Positions 9,038-17,276 are shown, numbered from the stretch's first letter. The stretch is DNA of 44,910 bases from an uncultured Acetatifactor sp. (GCA_910586515.1 CAJUGL010000025.1:1-44910), one strand, 5' to 3'. The notes: generated by a model from the letters alone, not told the origin. A program made the numbers and translations.

Positions 9038-9926
9038 CCCACAATTAGATACCTTTATCCGCGTGGCGGATGCCGGGAGCTTCAACAGGGCAGCGGAAGA
9101 GGCCTATATCACCCCGACTGCGGTCATAAAGCAGATCAACCTGCTAGAGGATACACTGGGGGTAAAGCTGTTTGAGCGCACCCACAGGGGACTGACTTTA
9201 ACGAAAGCCGGGAAATCCTTATATCAGGATACAAAATATATTATCCAGTATTGCCGGGATTCCGTTACAAGGGCAAAAAACGCCATGCAGGATAATGGAA
9301 GTGTCATCCGGATCGGCAGCTCCCCCATGACGCCTGCCCAGCTTTTGATGCAGCTGTGGCCCAGGATACAGGTGCATTGCCCGGATCTGAAATTCCAGAT
9401 CGTCCCCTTTGAGAACACACCGGAAAATGCCAGGGAGATTCTGGCTAACCTGGGAAAAAATATTGATGTGGTGGCCGGGATTTTTGATGAGACCATGCTG
9501 GACCTGCGGCACTGCGAGGGGCTTGCGTTATCCCGTGAGCCGTTCTGCTGCGCGGTCTCTGTCCATCATCGGCTTGCGGCGAAGGATAAGCTGAAGATAG
9601 AGGACCTTTACGGAGAGAACCTGATGCTGATGCGCCGGGACTGGAGCGACTATGTGGACAGGCTGCGGGACGACATCTGGCAGAACCACAGCCAGATACA
9701 TATCGTAGACTTTGATTTTTACAGCATGGAGGCTTTCAACCGGTGCGAGAACAGCAATGATGTCCTGCTGGCGATTCCGGGATGGGCCACAGTGCATCCG
9801 CTCCTGAAGGTGATTCCGGTGGAATGGGAGCACAGCATCCCCTTTGGCCTGCTCCATTCCCCGAAGCCCTCGGAGACAGTAAGGAGATTTTTAGAAGCGG
9901 CGCAGCTGGCCGCGAATCATGAATAG
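9030..9926 (+). CDS. LysR family transcriptional regulator
   Basis: 298-residue LysR-type regulator. The start is GTG 9030 with GGGAGG about 10 nt before it; reading from the upstream ATG would add basic residues outside the family. The N-terminal winged HTH (FIRVADAGSFNRAAEEAYIT, then QINLLEDTLGVKLFERTHRG) is standard. The effector domain spans about residues 90-295 and begins near IRIGSSPMTPAQ. It is co-transcribed with the small HTH gene. Immediately 3' lies the first copy of the dyad promoter element (centre 9956), followed by a membrane-anchored flavodoxin gene. It is therefore the best candidate in the window for the regulator of that element (inference). The ligand is unknown. Confidence 0.88.
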   Translation: MYNPQLDTFIRVADAGSFNRAAEEAYITPTAVIKQINLLEDTLGVKLFERTHRGLTLTKAGKSLYQDTKYIIQYCRDSVTRAKNAMQDNGSVIRIGSSPMTPAQLLMQLWPRIQVHCPDLKFQIVPFENTPENAREILANLGKNIDVVAGIFDETMLDLRHCEGLALSREPFCCAVSVHHRLAAKDKLKIEDLYGENLMLMRRDWSDYVDRLRDDIWQNHSQIHIVDFDFYSMEAFNRCENSNDVLLAIPGWATVHPLLKVIPVEWEHSIPFGLLHSPKPSETVRRFLEAAQLAANHE

Positions 9927-9940
9927 GAAAGGCATATTTT

Positions 9941-10014
9941 TATAAGTTAAAACCCTTGGGTATAAACTGATGAACAAAGCGAGACTTCTGTCGGGGTCTC
10001 GCTTTGTTTATAAT
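9941..10014 (+). promoter_or_regulatory. LysR-type dyad promoter element, copy A
   Basis: TAAA/TATA half sites (9948-9951, 9961-9964) flank ACCCTTGGG, centred at 9956. TGATGAAC follows at 9968-9975, then CGAGACTTCT, and a perfect TATAAT -10 at 10009-10014. The -10 begins 53 nt after the dyad centre, exactly as in copies B, C and D. This places the dyad near -65 from the predicted transcription start, the usual LysR recognition position. The controlled gene is the flavodoxin at 10195. Confidence 0.6.
9973..10008 (+). terminator. strong dyad: lysR terminator, or part of promoter element A
   Basis: AACAAAGCGAGAC (9973-9985) pairs perfectly with GTCTCGCTTTGTT (9996-10008) across a 10-nt loop. 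The stem, with a T-rich 3' flank, looks like a rho-independent terminator for the LysR gene. It also lies inside promoter element A, between the dyad and the -10, and the other copies keep a weaker version of this hairpin. It may therefore serve both uses. Confidence 0.5.
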
Positions 10015-10016
10015 GT

Positions 10017-10139
10017 GAACCATAATCGGCACAGCCAATTATGGCTCAACGAGGAAAATGTGAAGCATTTTTTTGAGTCTGACAGAGGCACAGCCGATTA
10101 TGGTTCAACGAGGAAAATGCGAAGCATTTTTCGAGTCTG
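10017..10139. repeat. structured leader with two ~53-nt tandem repeats (period 59)
   Basis: Two near-identical units (10028-10081 and 10087-10139), each containing GGCACAGCC, AATTATGG or GATTATGG, CAACGAGG and an AAAATG-GAAG-CATTTTT hairpin. GAACCATAATCGGC (10017-10030) is perfectly complementary to GCCGATTATGGTTC in unit 2 (10093-10106) and imperfectly to the same place in unit 1, so alternative folds are possible. The 5' arm begins at about the transcription start predicted from the TATAAT at 10009. It may be a regulatory leader of the flavodoxin gene. Confidence 0.55.
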
Positions 10140-10194
10140 CCTGGGGTGATGCAGTGCCCCCAATTTTTGGAAAATGGAGAGGAGAAGACCCGAT

Positions 10195-10818
10195 ATGAAA
10201 AGAAAAGCAGCTGTAATTGCAGGAATCATACTTATAATAGCAGTGGCCGCCATTGCGGTCTTTATAAGGACCATGGGCGGTTCCAGCACAGGAATCGATA
10301 ACAGCCCGGAATCGGAGGTGCAAGGGGACAGCAGGGTGCTGGTGGCCTATTTCTCCTGGTCCGGCAATGGACAGCAGATGGCAAGGTGGATCTCTGAGGA
10401 GACAGGCGGCGAGCTGTTCCGCATCGTCCCGTCTGAAAGCTACGGCGAGGATTTCAATACCTGCGCTGACCGGGCAAAGGATGAACTGGATAATGGGATC
10501 CGTCCGGAACTGTCCGAACACATAGATGCCGATACCATGGCACAGTATGATGTGGTCTACCTTGGTTTTCCTGTATGGTGGTACGACCTGCCCATGCCGG
10601 TCTGGACATTCCTGGAAGAGTATGATCTGTCCGGAAAGACGGTGATACCGTTCTTTTCCCACAATGGCAGTTCAAACGGCGCAAACAGCGTGAACCGGGT
10701 GGCAGAGCTCGCAGAAGGGGCAACAGTTCTTACGGACAGGGCATTGTCTCTGCGAGGCAGTAATGTTGCGGATTCCGAAACGGAGGTAAAAGACTGGGCA
10801 AAAGAATTTAGCAGATAA
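10195..10818 (+). CDS. membrane-anchored flavodoxin
   Basis: 207-residue flavodoxin_4-type protein. The start is ATG 10195 after GAGAGGAGA. Residues ~5-25 are a hydrophobic anchor (AGIILIIAVAAIAVF) with no lipobox Cys, so the flavodoxin domain (about 45-205) should face outward. The FMN phosphate loop reads YFSWSGNGQQMA, a variant of the T/S-x-T-G-x-T loop. The second FMN-contact loop is GFPVWWYDLPMPV, followed by the family segment LSGKTVIPFFSHNGS. It presumably carries electrons via bound FMN. It is the first gene after promoter element A and is followed 24 nt later by an iron-type alcohol dehydrogenase. Extracytoplasmic flavodoxins are uncommon; the partner is unknown. Confidence 0.85.
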   Translation: MKRKAAVIAGIILIIAVAAIAVFIRTMGGSSTGIDNSPESEVQGDSRVLVAYFSWSGNGQQMARWISEETGGELFRIVPSESYGEDFNTCADRAKDELDNGIRPELSEHIDADTMAQYDVVYLGFPVWWYDLPMPVWTFLEEYDLSGKTVIPFFSHNGSSNGANSVNRVAELAEGATVLTDRALSLRGSNVADSETEVKDWAKEFSR

Positions 10819-10842
10819 TGCGGCAGACGAGGAGGGAACAGT

Positions 10843-12012
10843 ATGAACAATTTTATTTTTGAGAACGCCACAAAGGTGTTCTTTGGGAAAGGGTGTGTAA
10901 AGGAATATCTGTGCTGCCTGACAAAAGGGTATGGGGATACGGTCATGCTGGCATACGGCGGCGGCTCCGTCAAGAGGAACGGCGTTTACGATGAGGTGGC
11001 AGGGATACTGAAAGCGGCGGGAAAAAATATCGTTGAGTTTCCGGGCATTATGGCAAATCCCACTTATGCGAAGGTGCTGGAGGGCGCAGGGCTTGCCAGG
11101 GAGAACCATGTGGGGCTGATCCTCGGCGTGGGCGGCGGCTCGGTGATGGACTGCTGCAAGGCGGTATCCATTGCCGCCCGGTACCAGGGGGATGTATGGG
11201 CGGATTTCTTCGCCCGTCCCGGTATCTTTGATTTCGAGCCTCTGCCCGTGGGCGTGATCGTCACGGCGGCGGGAACCGGGAGCGAGTGCAAAAGCGGGGC
11301 CGTCATCACCAACGAGGAGCTGAAGAGGAAGACCGGGCGCGATTATCCCAGATGTAATCCGAGGTTTGCCCTGCTTGACCCGACTTACACCTACAGCGTC
11401 CCTAAGTTCCAGATGGTGTCCGGCAGCTTTGACATCCTTTCGCATATCATGGAGATTTATTTCAGCGAGCCGGACGGGGACAATGTCTCCGACGACATTG
11501 CCGAGGCGCTCATGCGCAGCGTGATCCGCAACCTGCGGGCCGCCATCAGGGATCCGGAGGGCTATACGGCCAGAAGCAACCTTATGTGGGACGCGGCGAT
11601 GGCGGAAAACCGGATCATCAAGCTGGGAAAGCGGACGGATTTCCAGTGCCACAAGATGGAGCACCAGCTGGGCGCTTATACGGACTGCAACCATGGCGCT
11701 GGGCTTGCGGTGCTGCACCCGGTCTATTACCGCCACATCTTTCAGGACGGACTTGCAAAGTTCAAGCGGTTTGCCGAGAATGTATGGGGCATTTCCGGAG
11801 AGGGGAAGACGGACGAGGAAACTGCCCGTGCCGGCATTGATGCGCTGGAGGATTTCATTTTGGAGATCGGCCTGCCCGTGACCCTGCGGGAACTGGGCGT
11901 GGACGAAAACACGGATCTGAAAGCGATTGCGGATTCCTGCGGGATAGTTCCCGGCGGCTATAAGAAGCTGACGCAGGAAGAGATCCTGGGGATATTCCGG
12001 GAATGCTATTAA
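10843..12012 (+). CDS. iron-containing alcohol dehydrogenase (butanol dehydrogenase-like)
   Basis: 389-residue group III alcohol dehydrogenase, probably NAD(P)H-dependent reduction of an aldehyde or ketone in the cytosol. The N-terminal Rossmann-type half has the nucleotide motif GVGGGSVMDCCK (about residues 98-109), then TAAGTGSE. The C-terminal helical half carries the metal ligands: Asp and His in GSFDILSHIME (~196, ~200), His in CHKMEHQLG (~270-275) and His in DCNHGAG (~284). The length is normal for BdhA/YqhD-like members. An AGGAGG-like site precedes the ATG. It is in the same operon as the flavodoxin. The physiological substrate is not predictable. Confidence 0.9.
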   Translation: MNNFIFENATKVFFGKGCVKEYLCCLTKGYGDTVMLAYGGGSVKRNGVYDEVAGILKAAGKNIVEFPGIMANPTYAKVLEGAGLARENHVGLILGVGGGSVMDCCKAVSIAARYQGDVWADFFARPGIFDFEPLPVGVIVTAAGTGSECKSGAVITNEELKRKTGRDYPRCNPRFALLDPTYTYSVPKFQMVSGSFDILSHIMEIYFSEPDGDNVSDDIAEALMRSVIRNLRAAIRDPEGYTARSNLMWDAAMAENRIIKLGKRTDFQCHKMEHQLGAYTDCNHGAGLAVLHPVYYRHIFQDGLAKFKRFAENVWGISGEGKTDEETARAGIDALEDFILEIGLPVTLRELGVDENTDLKAIADSCGIVPGGYKKLTQEEILGIFRECY

Positions 12013-12040
12013 GAGATTGGATAATCTGGAGAAAGGGACA

Positions 12041-12156
12041 AGTGTGAAGGAAATCACTAAGCTCGAAAAGACCTCGCCAAGTGATTTCAAGCTTCACACA
12101 GAAGAATGCCAAGAACAGGCATTCTTCACGGATTGTTTGTGCCGCCGTCGGCGGCA
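12041..12156. repeat. structured intercistronic repeat, copy 1
   Basis: Three hairpins in a row: a long one (GTGTGAAG 12042-12049 with CTTCACAC 12092-12099, extended by GAAATCACT 12050-12058 with AGTGATTTC 12080-12088), then GAAGAATGCC (12101-12110) with GGCATTCTTC (12118-12127), then TGCCGCCG with CGGCGGCA (12140-12156) preceded by GGATTGTTTG. Related copies are at 17136, 21942 and 44352. It lies between two co-directional genes. Confidence 0.6.
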
Positions 12157-12178
12157 TGTCTGGAAGGGGTTAATTCGT

Positions 12179-12541
12179 ATGGAAAGCAAAGTGTTGGAGA
12201 CGTCAAAAAGATTCTGGGATGTAATGGAGCATGCGGACGAGGCAGGGATGCGAGAGATTGCGGATCCCGCCTGCCAGTTCGTCCATATCGGGGTCACGGC
12301 AGGGCTGGACCAGGAAATCCGTTTTTATACAGAAGGCATCTTCCGGCCCACAGAAGTAAAGATGAATTCACAAAAGGCAGCCCTGTTTCAGGATACTGCG
12401 GTGGTGCTGACAGACTGCAATTACTCTCTGCTCCTGGACGGGCAGGAAACAACACATCATTTTGCGGTGACGGAGGTCTATATCCTGCGGGATGATAAAT
12501 GGAAACTGATTCAGTTTTCCTTTACGGCTCTTGTCTATTGA
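12179..12541 (+). CDS. NTF2-like (DUF4440/SnoaL-type) protein
   Basis: 120-residue alpha+beta cone protein of the NTF2-like superfamily. The start is ATG 12179 after GGAAGGGG. The pattern LETSKRFWDVMEHADEAGMR (helix), FVHIGV (strand) and the closing HHFAVTEVYILRDDKWKLIQF strands is typical of DUF4440 and ketosteroid isomerase-like proteins. These families bind small hydrophobic ligands or act as small enzymes. No catalytic assignment is possible. It is in the redox operon downstream of the alcohol dehydrogenase, separated by a structured repeat. Confidence 0.75.
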   Translation: MESKVLETSKRFWDVMEHADEAGMREIADPACQFVHIGVTAGLDQEIRFYTEGIFRPTEVKMNSQKAALFQDTAVVLTDCNYSLLLDGQETTHHFAVTEVYILRDDKWKLIQFSFTALVY

Positions 12542-12594
12542 ATGGCATGGAGAGACGGAACACAAACGGGAACGAAAGGACGGGGAGGCGGATT

Positions 12595-13758
12595 ATGAGA
12601 AAAATGACAGCTGTCCTCACGGGTGCGCTGATGATTTTTACACTGGCCGCCTGTGGGAAGGAGGAGGCGCCATCTTTGCCGGGAGAAAGCACAGAACTGG
12701 GCGGAAGCGCAGAATCAGACAGGAGCGCTGGAGCAGACAGTGCGGCTTCCTCTGCGCAGGAGGATCCGAAAGAAAAGGAGGGAGCATCGGCGGATATGGG
12801 AGACGGACAGACAGAAAAGAATCCAGGCAGCCATGCAGGCGCTGCTGATGAGGGCGATAAGACGAATCTGAGCGGAACGGTACCGGAGGAGCTGGAATAT
12901 ATACCGGCTGGATATAACAGCCCCTCGGAACATCCGGGGACGCTGGAAAAGCTGACCTATCAGACGTGGGAATCCTTTTCCTATGAGGAGCAGGTCCAGG
13001 AACTGACAAAGGAGGCATGGGTCTACCTGCCCTATGGCTATTCGGAAGAGCAGAAATATAATGTGTTCTATTTAAGCCACGGCGGCTGGAGCAATGAGAC
13101 GACGATTATGGGGACAGACCAAAGCCCTCGCTCCTTTAAGCATGTGATCGACCATGCCATAGAGGACGAGAAGATACAGCCCCTGATCATCGTCCTGCCC
13201 ACCTACAACAATACGAGCAGCGGGGACAGCGGGGATTACAGCCTTGCGCTCCGGCTGACGGACCGGTTCCATAACGAGCTGGTGAATGACCTGATTCCGG
13301 CGGTGGAGGGCAGGTACAGCACTTACGCGGAAGATACCTCCCGGGAGGGATTGATGGCATCCCGGGACCACAGAGGGTTCGGCGGCTTTTCCATGGGCTC
13401 CGTCAACACATGGTGCACTTTCCGTTATGCCCTTGATTATTTCCGGTACTTTATGCCCATGAGCGGAAGCTACTCCACAGACGGCGGATACATGGCGGAG
13501 CTGGTAAAGGAATCCGGGCATGACCCTGACGATTTCTTTATCTTCGCGGCCTCCGGCACGGACGACTTCGCCTACAGCGCTTTCAGGTCGCAGATTATGG
13601 CGATGGGGAGCGTCCCGGACGGCACGTTCCGCTTTGCCGACAATGAGGCGGACGGGAACCTGTCGTTCCTGGAACGGGAAGGCTATGTCCATGATGCCAC
13701 GGCTTCTGAGGAATATACCTACAATGGGCTGTGCTTTTTCTGGAATGGGGCGCAGTGA
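12595..13758 (+). CDS. lipoprotein esterase, CE1/esterase D type
   Basis: 387 residues. The start is ATG 12595 after GGGGAGGCGG. The signal peptide ends in a lipobox (FTLAAC, Cys ~20), followed by an ~80-residue Ser/Glu/Ala-rich linker, so it is anchored on the outer face of the membrane. The esterase domain (about 130-385) resembles feruloyl/acetyl-xylan esterases of the Esterase D fold: oxyanion region FYLSHGGWSNE, nucleophile elbow GFGGFSMGS (Ser ~265), likely Asp in ASGTDDFA and His in GYVHDA. A similar hydrolase domain is fused to a flavodoxin at 17463. Probable role: deacylation of plant glycan or a small ester outside the cell. Confidence 0.85.
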   Translation: MRKMTAVLTGALMIFTLAACGKEEAPSLPGESTELGGSAESDRSAGADSAASSAQEDPKEKEGASADMGDGQTEKNPGSHAGAADEGDKTNLSGTVPEELEYIPAGYNSPSEHPGTLEKLTYQTWESFSYEEQVQELTKEAWVYLPYGYSEEQKYNVFYLSHGGWSNETTIMGTDQSPRSFKHVIDHAIEDEKIQPLIIVLPTYNNTSSGDSGDYSLALRLTDRFHNELVNDLIPAVEGRYSTYAEDTSREGLMASRDHRGFGGFSMGSVNTWCTFRYALDYFRYFMPMSGSYSTDGGYMAELVKESGHDPDDFFIFAASGTDDFAYSAFRSQIMAMGSVPDGTFRFADNEADGNLSFLEREGYVHDATASEEYTYNGLCFFWNGAQ

Positions 13759-13868
13759 GGTGAGGGAAAAAGAGCCGGGAGAATGGCCAATACAGCAGGA
13801 AACGGCGGGGCAGCTGAATGTATGCCGCATACAGGCAGCATAGACAAAACGGCAGGCAGGTGAAAGGG

Positions 13869-14030
13869 ATGGAGACAGGACGGGAGAAGGCGGAGGAAGC
13901 CCTTGCCCATGTGCAGCGGGTGGTCCTGGGGAAGAAAAAGCAGATTGAGGAGATTTTGCCGGGGAACGTGTTCTGCAACCTGCTGCTGGCGGACGAGCTG
14001 GGGAAAGTGAGGATCCTTGCCAGGGGATGA
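13869..14030 (+). pseudogene. MoxR AAA+ ATPase remnant with internal deletion
   Basis: 53 codons starting at ATG 13869. The first part, REKAEEALAHVQRVVLGKKK plus QIEEIL, is the N-terminal helix pair of MoxR-type ATPases. It jumps directly into GNVFCNLLLADE, the MoxR Walker B region, so Walker A and about 60-70 residues are missing. The frame ends soon after. MoxR normally heads a moxR-DUF58-transglutaminase operon, and the transglutaminase gene follows here. DUF58 is absent, except possibly for a short frame at 14027-14110. The remnant cannot hydrolyse ATP. Confidence 0.75.
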
Positions 14031-14144
14031 TGTATGCAGAGATGTCGTATGAAGCCGGGAACGGAGAAACAAGGAGTCGGGAAAGGTGGCTCAAGAGATT
14101 CCGAGAGTAATAAACATGTAATCGGAGGGCTGCGGGGGAAGGAA

Positions 14145-16070
14145 ATGGGCAGGAAAGAGATACGGTTTTTGGACGATGACAGGGAGGAAGGGACAGGGAG
14201 AGGCAAAAAAAGCCGGCTCCTGGCAATCCTGCAAAGGCTTCAGATATTTTCCTGTCTTCTGGCCGAGGGTGCCCTGATTGTGGGGGTCCTGTACGGAAGG
14301 AAGCTGAATGCGGTGGTTCTGGGAGGGCTTGCGGCGGCGCAGACTGCCCTGTGGGTATGGCTGCACTGGAAGCCAGGGGAGAGCATCCTTGGCAGGAAGA
14401 AAAGGCCGGGATATGGCAGGGAAAGGAGCGTCCCCATCGGAATCGGCCTGTGGGCGGTTACATTCCTGGCGCTGGCGGCAGTCCTGTTCCGGCCGGCAGC
14501 CTGGTATGAGGCGGTATACCTGGCAGAGGGGCATGTGGATGCCATGCTGCGCGGCCCTGGCAGCGGGAGCGGGCTGTCCTCTGCAGGGAGGATCAACAGG
14601 GGGAACCTGTACCGGACCGGGGAAGTGAGGCTGGAGCTGGAAGCGGCCCGGGCGCCCGCAGAGCCCCTCTATCTGCGGGGATTCTCCGGCGGGGACTATG
14701 TGGGGAACGGATGGGAGGCGGCCGACGAGGAGGCGCTGTTCGTCGAGATTGCTGATATTCTGGACTGGAAGGAATGGATCGGGATGATCGGGGGGATGTA
14801 CTATAGCATGTACTTCGTCCTGAATTTCGACATGGACGGAGAAGGGGCGGAGAGGCAGCTTTGTATCGCGCATCCGGACGGAGACTACAGCAGCATCTAC
14901 ACTCCTTATTACAGCAGGAGCAGATGGTACTGGAGGGGAAGGGAGGGCGACCGGGAAGAAGGATATGAGTGTGAATATTATGAGAGGAAGGATATGGGGA
15001 TTGTATGGGACGGAGAGACCCGTTTGGGAGAGGCAAGGGAATGGTACCGGTCGCTGCAGGGAGCCTGTCTGGAGGTAGTGGAGGATGCCTATACCCGGGT
15101 GCCTGAGGAGCTGCTTCCCAGGCTGGCGGCGTTTGCGGAGGGGAATCCCCGGGAGGGCCTGGAGGAGGTCACGGCGTTTATCGGGTATGCCCTGCAGGAT
15201 ATGGCGTCCTATACGCTGACGCCGGGCAGGCCGCCCGTAAACGAGGATATCGTGGAATATTTCCTGTTCGACAACGGAGAGGGATACTGCCAGCATTTCG
15301 CGGCGGCGGCCACGCTGCTCTACCGGCTGTACGGCATCCCGGCCCGCTATGCTTCCGGCTATCTGGTGCAGCCCTCTGATTTCAGGCTCCAGGACGGGAC
15401 ATGGAGGGCGGAGGTCACGGACATGTCGGCCCATGCGTGGACGGAGATCTTCCTGGAGGATTACGGCTGGACGCCGGTGGAGGTGACGCCTGCGGCGGAC
15501 GGGCAGCTGGCCATATCCTATCCGGGGCTGGACAGCGATCTGCTCCGGAGCCTGACAGAACGGGAGTGCCTGGGCGGCGGGGCGGAGAAGGGCCCTGCAG
15601 GCAGGGACAGGGAAGCGGAGGAGGCATGGGATGAGGGATATTCCGTGCTTTTTGACATGGGGGAGCACCGGGATCTCTGGCTGGTCTCCTGCCTGTTCTG
15701 CTTTGTGCTGTTTGGCCCCGTTGCCCTGGATGACTGGAGGCTGCGGCACCGGGACAGGCTCCGGCAGGCGGACTGTAAGGAGGTATATGCGGGGATGATG
15801 GGGCTGCTGCATGCTGCGGGATATTTTCCGGACCTGCAGGGCTGGGAGAGGGAGTTCCCGGAGAGGGCGGCGGAAGCCTTTCCGGAGCTGGCCAAAAAGG
15901 AGCTGTGCAGGCAGCAGGAAATTGTGGCGAGGGATGTCTATGGGGAGATCCTGCCGGGGGAAGAGGAGGCGCAGTACGTCCGGTGGATGTATTTCAGGAT
16001 GGCGGAGGCGGTTCTGGGCAGGATGAAAGGATGCCGCAGGCTGCTGTTCCGATACTGGAAAGGGTATTAG
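14145..16070 (+). CDS. membrane-anchored transglutaminase-like cysteine protease (TgpA-like)
   Basis: About 641 residues from ATG 14145; the frame opens at 14034, but the extra N-terminus is unlike the family. Three N-terminal membrane segments (FSCLLAEGALIVGVL, VVLGGLAAAQTALWVWL, GLWAVTFLALAAVLF) precede a large outer domain. The transglutaminase core has the Cys in NGEGYCQHFAA (~381), the His in DMSAHAWTEIF (~429), and VEVTPA where the family usually has an Asp (V-D-x-T), so the third triad residue is Glu here. A further membrane segment (LVSCLFCFVLFGPVA) and a cytosolic tail follow. Its usual partners MoxR and DUF58 are deleted, so the system is incomplete. Composition is very GC-rich. Confidence 0.85.
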   Translation: MGRKEIRFLDDDREEGTGRGKKSRLLAILQRLQIFSCLLAEGALIVGVLYGRKLNAVVLGGLAAAQTALWVWLHWKPGESILGRKKRPGYGRERSVPIGIGLWAVTFLALAAVLFRPAAWYEAVYLAEGHVDAMLRGPGSGSGLSSAGRINRGNLYRTGEVRLELEAARAPAEPLYLRGFSGGDYVGNGWEAADEEALFVEIADILDWKEWIGMIGGMYYSMYFVLNFDMDGEGAERQLCIAHPDGDYSSIYTPYYSRSRWYWRGREGDREEGYECEYYERKDMGIVWDGETRLGEAREWYRSLQGACLEVVEDAYTRVPEELLPRLAAFAEGNPREGLEEVTAFIGYALQDMASYTLTPGRPPVNEDIVEYFLFDNGEGYCQHFAAAATLLYRLYGIPARYASGYLVQPSDFRLQDGTWRAEVTDMSAHAWTEIFLEDYGWTPVEVTPAADGQLAISYPGLDSDLLRSLTERECLGGGAEKGPAGRDREAEEAWDEGYSVLFDMGEHRDLWLVSCLFCFVLFGPVALDDWRLRHRDRLRQADCKEVYAGMMGLLHAAGYFPDLQGWEREFPERAAEAFPELAKKELCRQQEIVARDVYGEILPGEEEAQYVRWMYFRMAEAVLGRMKGCRRLLFRYWKGY

Positions 16071-16128
16071 GAGCGGAAGAGCGCGGCTGTGGAACAGGAA
16101 CCCTGAGGATAGCGTACAGCGGAACATA

Positions 16129-16197
16129 GTTATAACCCAAAGGTATAAGCAGATGAACAAAAGGAGACTTCTTTGAGAAGCGGGCTTGTTGTATGAT
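16129..16197 (+). promoter_or_regulatory. LysR-type dyad promoter element, copy B
   Basis: TATA (16131-16134) and TATA (16144-16147) flank ACCCAAAGG, centred at 16139. AGATGAAC follows at 16151-16158, then GGAGACTTCT, and a TATGAT -10 at 16192-16197. The -10 again begins 53 nt after the centre. It precedes the flavodoxin lipoprotein at 16302 and probably the long run of genes to about 24351. Confidence 0.6.
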
Positions 16198-16301
16198 AGA
16201 TGATAGAAAGCAGGAGAGCTTTTGAAAGCCCGTCAGTCAGCGGCGGAATAAAAAGTTTCTGTTGCTGGCCAGGGGAAAACAACAAAAAACAGGAGGATAC
16301 T

Positions 16302-17135
16302 ATGATGAAAAAATTGGGTTGGAAGAAAGCGGCGGCGTTATGGATGGGAATAGTGATGGCAGCCAGCCTTGTGGGGTGCGGCAGCCAGGGAGGCGATAGC
16401 CAAAGGTCGGGAGAGAGCTCTTCGGAGACCAGACAGGAGAGCGTGGCATCAGAAAGTGCGGAAGAGAGCCTGGCACCGGAGAGCACGGCACCGGAAAGCA
16501 CGGAGGAGGGCAGTGCATCGGGAGGCACAGAGGAAAACCCGGAGGAGAGCAGCACGCCGGAAGACGCACAGGAGAGTCCGGCAGAGGGAAACAGCGAGGA
16601 GCAGACCGCCCAATCTGACGGAGCGCAGGAAGAGGGAACGGGAGAAGCCGGAAAGACTTTGGTGGTCTACTATTCGGCAACGGGAAATACGGAAAACGTG
16701 GCGGGCTACATCGCGGCGGCTACAGATGCCGATATTTTCGTACTGGAACCGGTAGAGCCCTATACCAGCGATGATCTGGACTGGACGAATGCAGACAGCC
16801 GTGTGAGCAGGGAACATGATAATGAGGATGAAAGGAACGTGGAGCTGGTGGCTACTACCGTGGATGACTGGGATTCCTATGACACTGTGTTCATCGGATA
16901 CCCCATCTGGTGGCATATAGCGGCATGGCCGGTGAACGGTTTTGTGGAAGCCAATGATTTTACAGGAAAGACGGTGATTCCGTTCTGCACTTCTTCCAGC
17001 TCCGGCCTGGAAGAGAGCGGGGAGCTGCTGGCGGAAGCGGCCGGCACCGGGAACTGGCTGGAGGGAGAGCGTTTTTCGTCCGGCGCTTCCGAGGAGACGG
17101 TGCAGGAATGGGTGGCAGGCCTGAATCTGCAGTAA
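16302..17135 (+). CDS. flavodoxin lipoprotein
   Basis: 277 residues. ATG 16302 or 16305 follows ACAGGAGGATAC. Signal peptide with lipobox (AASLVGC), then a remarkably repetitive ~95-residue linker rich in Glu, Ser, Ala and Pro. The flavodoxin domain begins near residue 120 with a canonical FMN loop, VVYYSATGNTENVA. The second loop, FIGYPIWWHIAAWPV, and the segment FTGKTVIPFCTSSSSG are typical of flavodoxin_4. It is predicted to be anchored outside the membrane on a flexible stalk. It is the first gene after promoter element B. A structured repeat starts at its stop codon. Confidence 0.88.
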   Translation: MMKKLGWKKAAALWMGIVMAASLVGCGSQGGDSQRSGESSSETRQESVASESAEESLAPESTAPESTEEGSASGGTEENPEESSTPEDAQESPAEGNSEEQTAQSDGAQEEGTGEAGKTLVVYYSATGNTENVAGYIAAATDADIFVLEPVEPYTSDDLDWTNADSRVSREHDNEDERNVELVATTVDDWDSYDTVFIGYPIWWHIAAWPVNGFVEANDFTGKTVIPFCTSSSSGLEESGELLAEAAGTGNWLEGERFSSGASEETVQEWVAGLNLQ

Positions 17136-17258
17136 AGTGTGAGAAGAATTTCTAGTCGCTCACAGCATAGGCTGTTTCGCGGAGAAATTCTAAATCTCAC
17201 ACTGAAAAACGCAAGAGCAGCGTTTTCTCATGGATTGTTTGTGCCGCCGGAGGCGGCA
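17136..17258. repeat. structured intercistronic repeat, copy 2
   Basis: It starts directly at the stop codon of the flavodoxin gene. AGTGTGAG (17136-17143) pairs with CTCACACT (17196-17203), enclosing GAATTTCT (17146-17153) with AGAAATTC (17183-17190). A second stem joins GAAAAACGC (17204-17212) to GCGTTTTC (17220-17227). Then come GGATTGTTTG and a TGCCGCC/GGCGGCA hairpin (17242-17258), as in copy 1. Confidence 0.6.
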
Positions 17259-17276
17259 TGACAGGAAGTATGAAGG

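Noticed and set aside
9941..9964. MerR-family (AdhR-like) operator interpretation of the TATA dyads
   Set aside because: MerR operators lie within a 19-bp -35/-10 spacer. Here the dyad is 53 nt upstream of the -10, which fits LysR and not MerR.
10672..12090. Reverse-strand frame of 472 codons across the alcohol dehydrogenase
   Set aside because: The forward frame holds all metal and cofactor motifs of the iron-type dehydrogenase; the antisense frame shows none.
14091..16160. 689-codon reverse-strand frame opposite the transglutaminase
   Set aside because: Its composition (Arg, Pro, Gln and His rich, without domains) is that of an antisense shadow of a high-GC gene.
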